A stretch of 11,113 nucleotides of DNA from an uncultured Pseudomonadota bacterium (lineage in GTDB: Bacteria > Pseudomonadota > Gammaproteobacteria > Methylococcales > Methylomonadaceae), in NCBI GenBank assembly GCA_903904275.1, contig CAIVBX010000110.1, forward strand, positions 1 to 11,113. Reading direction: 5' to 3'. Below, one piece after another: positions 7,999 through 11,113 of this stretch. A model generated the notes under the pieces. That model made no database searches. It saw only the letters and a program-made list of their open reading frames with translations, and was not told the origin of the DNA. The number at the start of each line of letters is the position of its first letter. The first letter of the stretch is position 1. The translations under genes and the position numbers were made by a program.

Positions 7999-8028
7999 AG
8001 GGATGCTTAAGAAAGCATCCCTTTTTTT
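7999..8028 (+). terminator. Strong intrinsic terminator after clpX
   Basis: AGGGATGCTT (7999-8008) pairs perfectly over ten bases with AAGCATCCCT (8013-8022) around an AAGA loop, followed by a run of seven T's from 8022 to 8028. This is a textbook Rho-independent terminator and separates tig-clpP-clpX from lon. Confidence 0.95.
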
Positions 8029-8050
8029 GTGAGCGAAAAATTGTAAATAA

Positions 8051-8078
8051 CTTGTTTTTTTTGAGGCTCGCCCCATAA
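8051..8078 (+). promoter_or_regulatory. Sigma-32 (RpoH) heat-shock promoter of lon
   Basis: CCCCATAA at 8071-8078 matches the unusual sigma-32 -10 consensus (CCCCATnT) almost exactly in an AT-rich spacer. CTTGTT at 8051-8056 matches the first four bases of the -35 CTTGAA, with 14 bases between, within the known 13-17 range. A CATAAT at 8074-8079 overlaps and could give basal sigma-70 transcription. Start of transcription would be near 8085, leaving a leader of about 28 bases before lon. lon is a known member of the sigma-32 regulon in E. coli, which supports the reading. Confidence 0.75.
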
Positions 8079-8112
8079 TTTAATCATTCTTAACGATTCA
8101 CATGGTAACAAT

Positions 8113-10518
8113 ATGACTGAATTTTCGCTTATTCCTGTACTTCCATTGCGTGACGTAGTGGTTTATCCTGATATGGTTATCCCGCTTTTTGTCGGACGTG
8201 ACCAATCTATTGACGCGCTTAATAACGCGATTAAAGACAACAATCAAGTTTTGCTTGTCGCACAAAAAACGCCAGAAATTGATGCGCCTGAAATTAGTGA
8301 TTTGTACGAAGTTGGCACATTGGCGAATATGTTGCAAATGCTAAAACTTCCTGATGGCACTGTAAAAGTGTTAATGGAAGGTGAGGAACGTTGCATTGTT
8401 CGTAGTTATGAACGACACAACGGTTTTTTATGTGCGCGAATTGAGGCAGTCAATGAAACGTACAAAATGCCGAAAAAAGAAAAGCAAATTTTAGAAAATG
8501 CTGCGCTGAGTTCGTTTGAAAATTACGTTAAACTCAATAATAAAATTCCGCCTGAAGTGACAAATGCCTTGAATGAAATTGATGATGCCAGCCGTTTAGC
8601 GGATACGATGGCAGCGCATATCAATTTAAAAGTGGCAGATAAACAATCGCTTTTAGAAACGTTCGACATTGGCAAACGTTTAGAATCGTTGATGGCTTTT
8701 ATGGAAGGTGAAGTTGATTTGCTCGAAACTGAAAAAAAGATTCGGACTCGTGTTAAAGAGCAAATGGAAAAAAATCAACGTGAATACTATTTGAATGAGC
8801 AAATTAAAGCGATTCATAAAGAATTGGGCGAAATGGACGAGGTTGAAAGTGAAATTGATTTATTGACGAAAAAAATCGATGAAGCCGAAATGCCTGAAGA
8901 AGCAAAAACAAAAGCTCTCGATGAGTTGAAAAAATTAAAACAAATGTCGCCAATGTCAGCCGAATCAGCGGTTGTGCGTAATTATATTGAATGGCTCACA
9001 AATGTTCCTTGGAATAAAAAAACCGAAGTTCAAAAAGAATTAGCCGCCGCTGAAGCTATTTTGAACGAAGAGCATTACGGTTTAGAAAAAGTCAAAGAAC
9101 GTATTTTGGAATATCTCGCCGTGCAACAACGTGTTGATAAATTGAAAGGTGCGATTTTATGTTTAGTTGGTCCGCCAGGCGTTGGTAAAACGTCTTTGGG
9201 CGAATCGATTGCGCGAGCGACTAATCGCAATTATGTTCGTATGGCGTTGGGTGGTGTACGAGATGAAGCAGAAATTCGCGGTCATAGACGTACTTACATT
9301 GGCGCAATGCCAGGCAAAATTATTCAAAGTTTGTCGAAAGTAAAAGTCAAAAATCCACTGTTTTTGCTTGATGAAATCGACAAAATGGCAACCGATATGC
9401 GTGGTGATCCCGCGTCAGCATTATTAGAAGTGCTAGATCCGGAACAAAATAATGCTTTTGTGGATCATTATTTAGATGTGGATTTTGATTTGTCGGACGT
9501 GATGTTTGTCGCAACAGCAAACAGCATGGATATTCCACCGGCGTTGCTTGACCGAATGGAAGTGATTCGTTTAGCGGGTTATACCGAAGACGAAAAAATT
9601 AACATTGCGTTACGTTATTTGATTCCGAAACAAATTAAAGAAAACGGTTTGAAAGCCAAAGAAATTGAGATTGCTGAAGATGCGGTGCGTGACATGATTC
9701 GTTATTATTCGCGTGAAGCGGGTGTACGAAATTTAGAGCGCGATATTTCTAAAATTTGCCGCAAAGTCGTGAAAGATTTGTTATTAAAACCACGAAAAAC
9801 CAAAGTTAAAATCACAACTAAAAATTTGAATGATTATTTAGGTGTGCAACGTTACAGCTACGGTTTAGCAGAAGAAAAAGACCAAATCGGTTGCGTGACA
9901 GGTTTAGCGTGGACTTCGGTTGGTGGCGAATTACTTACAATTGAAACTGCGGTTATTAACGGCAAAGGCAAGTATTCAACAACAGGTAAATTAGGCGACG
10001 TGATGAAAGAATCAATTGCCGCAGCGATGACGGTTGTTCGTAGTCGTGCTGAAGTGTTTGGTATTGAAGATGAGTGGTTTCAAAACAAAGATATTCACGT
10101 TCACGTTCCTGAAGGCGCAACCCCAAAAGATGGTCCTAGTGCAGGAATTGGAATGTGTACGGCAATTATGTCAGCGTTGACAAAAATTCCTGTTAAAGCG
10201 TCGGTTGCGATGACAGGGGAAATTACGTTGCGTGGTGAAGTTTTAGCAATTGGTGGCTTAAAAGAAAAACTACTTGCAGCGCATCGTGGCGGTATTTCAA
10301 CGGTTATTATTCCAAAAGATAACGAAAAGGATTTAGTTGAAATCCCCGAAAATATAAAGCGAAACTTAGTGATTAAGCCTGTGCGTTGGATTGATGAAGT
10401 TTTAGAAATTGCGTTGCAATATCAACCTGTTCCGCGTGAACCAATTACGATTGATTTGAGTGAACAACCTAAAATTAAATCATCGAAAAAAAGTTCGCCG
10501 CGTGTAACGGCTCATTAA
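8113..10518 (+). CDS. lon: ATP-dependent protease Lon (LonA type)
   Basis: An 801-residue cytosolic AAA+ protease (E. coli 784). The N-terminal LAN substrate-binding domain begins with 'LPVLPLRDVVVYP'. A long coiled helical region follows ('EQMEKNQREYYLNEQ' is typical). The AAA+ module has Walker A 'GPPGVGKTS' at 353-361 (Lys359) and Walker B 'LLDEID' with Asp420 and Glu421. The C-terminal peptidase holds the catalytic dyad Ser676 in 'KDGPSAG' and Lys719 in 'LKEKLLA', each three positions below the E. coli Ser679/Lys722. The extra length is a basic, serine-rich tail. Hexameric Lon degrades misfolded proteins and regulators, and binds DNA in studied species. It has its own heat-shock-type promoter and is shielded by the clpX terminator. 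The ribosome-binding site is weak (GG about seven bases upstream). Confidence 0.98.
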   Translation: MTEFSLIPVLPLRDVVVYPDMVIPLFVGRDQSIDALNNAIKDNNQVLLVAQKTPEIDAPEISDLYEVGTLANMLQMLKLPDGTVKVLMEGEERCIVRSYERHNGFLCARIEAVNETYKMPKKEKQILENAALSSFENYVKLNNKIPPEVTNALNEIDDASRLADTMAAHINLKVADKQSLLETFDIGKRLESLMAFMEGEVDLLETEKKIRTRVKEQMEKNQREYYLNEQIKAIHKELGEMDEVESEIDLLTKKIDEAEMPEEAKTKALDELKKLKQMSPMSAESAVVRNYIEWLTNVPWNKKTEVQKELAAAEAILNEEHYGLEKVKERILEYLAVQQRVDKLKGAILCLVGPPGVGKTSLGESIARATNRNYVRMALGGVRDEAEIRGHRRTYIGAMPGKIIQSLSKVKVKNPLFLLDEIDKMATDMRGDPASALLEVLDPEQNNAFVDHYLDVDFDLSDVMFVATANSMDIPPALLDRMEVIRLAGYTEDEKINIALRYLIPKQIKENGLKAKEIEIAEDAVRDMIRYYSREAGVRNLERDISKICRKVVKDLLLKPRKTKVKITTKNLNDYLGVQRYSYGLAEEKDQIGCVTGLAWTSVGGELLTIETAVINGKGKYSTTGKLGDVMKESIAAAMTVVRSRAEVFGIEDEWFQNKDIHVHVPEGATPKDGPSAGIGMCTAIMSALTKIPVKASVAMTGEITLRGEVLAIGGLKEKLLAAHRGGISTVIIPKDNEKDLVEIPENIKRNLVIKPVRWIDEVLEIALQYQPVPREPITIDLSEQPKIKSSKKSSPRVTAH

Positions 10519-10520
10519 AA

Positions 10521-10560
10521 AGCCGTGCAAGCCACAGAATTCAAAGTCTGTAACGGTTTT
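10521..10560 (+). terminator. Imperfect hairpin, possible lon terminator
   Basis: GCCGT (10522-10526) can pair with ACGGT (10553-10557), enclosing a second stem ACAGA/TCTGT (10534-10538 with 10547-10551), and four T's end the structure at 10557-10560. The internal bulge and short T-run make it a weak terminator at best. Confidence 0.3.
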
Positions 10561-10565
10561 ATTGC

Positions 10566-10595
10566 TTGACAGGGTTAGCGGGGCGTTGTTATAAA
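10566..10595 (+). promoter_or_regulatory. Strong sigma-70-type promoter of hupB
   Basis: A perfect -35 TTGACA (10566-10571) and TATAAA (10590-10595, five of six -10 bases) are separated by 18 bases. Transcription would start close to 10602, giving a leader of about 80 bases. The -10 box lies between the arms of the inverted repeat CGGGGC/GCCCCG. This strength fits an abundant nucleoid protein. Confidence 0.85.
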
Positions 10596-10603
10596 TAGCC
10601 CCG
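10579..10603 (+). repeat. Inverted repeat bracketing the hupB -10 box
   Basis: CGGGGC (10579-10584) and GCCCCG (10598-10603) form a perfect six-base inverted repeat with 13 bases between, and the TATAAA box sits in the middle. It could be an operator or chance. It is notable for its GC content in an AT-rich stretch. Confidence 0.6.
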
Positions 10604-10625
10604 TTTCTCGAGTGGTGTAGAAACG
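10602..10625 (+). promoter_or_regulatory. Stem-loop at the 5' end of the hupB leader
   Basis: CGTTTCT (10602-10608) pairs perfectly with AGAAACG (10619-10625) around a ten-base loop, beginning almost exactly at the predicted transcription start. A direct repeat CGAGTGG occurs in the loop (10609-10615) and just past the stem (10624-10630). Terminal stem-loops of this kind are known to stabilise some mRNAs; a role here is inferred. Confidence 0.5.
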
Positions 10626-10673
10626 AGTGGACACGGCATCTTGCTAACATAACTTAAAAAATACAACTTCCTT

Positions 10674-10680
10674 AGGGGGA
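10674..10680 (+). promoter_or_regulatory. Ribosome-binding site deciding the hupB start
   Basis: AGGGGGA ends directly against an ATG at 10681 but leaves four bases before the second ATG at 10684. The second gives workable spacing and the usual HU N-terminus 'MNKSEL', so 10684 is preferred. Confidence 0.75.
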
Positions 10681-10683
10681 ATG

Positions 10684-10956
10684 ATGAATAAATCGGAATT
10701 GATCAGCGCAATTGCAGAATCAGCAAATTTGACTAAAGCAGATGCTGGACGTGCTTTAGATGGTTTTATTGGAGCAGTCACAAAAGCATTAAGCGCAAAC
10801 GATGCGGTTGCTTTAGTGGGTTTTGGAACGTTTTCAGTAAAAGAAAGAGCAGAGCGCAAAGGACGTAATCCGCAGTCTGGAGAAGAAATTACGATTAAAG
10901 CGGCAAAAACGCCAACATTTAAAGCTGGTAAATCGTTAAAAGATGCAGTAAACTAA
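10684..10956 (+). CDS. hupB: Nucleoid DNA-binding protein HU, beta-type
   Basis: A 90-residue histone-like protein, the same length as E. coli HupB. It starts 'MNKSELISAIA', has the helix 'TKADAGRALDGFI', the conserved 'VALVGFGTFSVKERAERKGRNPQSGEEI' region that includes the DNA-contacting beta arm with its 'GRNPQ' tip, and ends 'AGKSLKDAVN' as HU proteins do. The arm has RNP at the tip, as needed for the proline that intercalates in DNA. As a dimer it bends and compacts DNA with little sequence preference. It is distinguished from IHF by the full HU-type match across its length. It follows lon, as in many gammaproteobacteria, but has its own strong promoter and structured leader. The tRNA-Val gene starts only 12 bases after its stop. 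An ATG three bases earlier (10681) is possible. Confidence 0.97.
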   Translation: MNKSELISAIAESANLTKADAGRALDGFIGAVTKALSANDAVALVGFGTFSVKERAERKGRNPQSGEEITIKAAKTPTFKAGKSLKDAVN

Positions 10957-10968
10957 ACAAATCAAGTC

Positions 10969-11044
10969 GGGTGCTTAGCTCAGCTGGTAGAGCATCGCCC
11001 TTACAAGGCGAGGGTCGGGGGTTCGAACCCCTCAGCACCCACCA
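10969..11044 (+). tRNA. tRNA-Val (anticodon UAC)
   Basis: A 76-base tRNA with encoded CCA. The acceptor stem GGGTGCT (10969-10975) pairs with AGCACCC (11034-11040), followed by A and CCA. The D arm is AGCTCAGCTGGTAGAGC. The anticodon stem TCGCC/GGCGA encloses CTTACAA with anticodon TAC at 11002-11004. The T arm has a GGGGG/CCCTC stem with one G-T pair around TTCGAAC. There is no promoter or terminator in the 12 bases after hupB, so it is probably processed from the hupB transcript. Confidence 0.97.
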
Positions 11045-11113
11045 CCGCAGTGCCTGCCCTTCATCGCCAGCGCGGCCCCCTTGGCCGGGCCGCTTAGAAT
11101 GCCGGTTTCGGCG
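11045..11113. other. GC-rich terminal segment, probably foreign or misassembled
   Basis: By hand count 50 of these 69 bases are G or C (about 72%), against roughly 40% in the rest of the window, and the change comes right after the tRNA-Val CCA. The segment holds a GCGGCCC/GGGCCGC stem (11072-11078 with 11087-11093) and a GCCG/CGGC stem (11101-11104 with 11109-11112), but no recognisable gene. It looks like the region after a tRNA in a high-GC genome. Confidence 0.65.

Noticed and set aside
11091..11112. Possible promoter (TTAGAAT) and hairpin in the GC-rich end
   Set aside because: No -35 box can be confirmed, no gene follows within the window, and the segment probably does not belong to this genome.
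1..11113. Search for CRISPR arrays, insertion sequences, toxin-antitoxin pairs or phage genes
   Set aside because: No repeat-spacer pattern, transposase, terminal inverted repeats or phage proteins are visible; the coding space is filled by conserved genes.

Overview
The window looks like chromosomal DNA from an AT-rich gammaproteobacterium (roughly 38-40% GC by eye), with every gene on the + strand. The order tig-clpP-clpX-lon-hupB-tRNA-Val, with a tRNA-Leu just upstream of tig, is the classic gammaproteobacterial protein quality-control locus. Separate ccmH and ccmI genes and the style of the hybrid kinase would fit a Thiotrichales-like or methylotroph-like lineage, but this placement is a guess. 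Most of the window is well-conserved housekeeping DNA, and I found no convincing undescribed multi-gene system.

Layout. (1) 1-2679 is a signalling pair: the C-terminal part of a periplasmic family-3 solute-binding protein, overlapping by one base a membrane hybrid histidine kinase with a receiver domain. (2) 2713-4409 is ccmH-ccmI, the haem-ligation end of the System I cytochrome c maturation machinery, joined by a 4-base overlap. (3) 4469-4598 is a tRNA-Leu(UAG) with its own promoter and two departures from the usual tRNA-Leu sequence. (4) 4701-7969 is tig-clpP-clpX, tightly packed and closed by a strong intrinsic terminator at 7999-8028. (5) 8051-10518 is lon, preceded by a good match to a sigma-32 heat-shock promoter. 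(6) 10566-11044 is hupB behind a strong sigma-70-type promoter and a structured leader, followed after 12 bases by tRNA-Val(UAC). (7) 11045-11113 is about 72% GC and does not match the rest of the window; it is most simply an assembly junction at the conserved tRNA.

How the parts fit. Trigger factor meets nascent chains at the ribosome, ClpX unfolds tagged or damaged proteins into the ClpP chamber, and Lon degrades misfolded proteins independently. The promoter evidence suggests that lon has its own heat-shock control while clpPX is read from upstream with tig. HU, encoded next, is a nucleoid protein and a known Lon substrate in E. coli. The ccm pair and the sensor pair appear to be neighbours without a visible functional link to the protease cluster.
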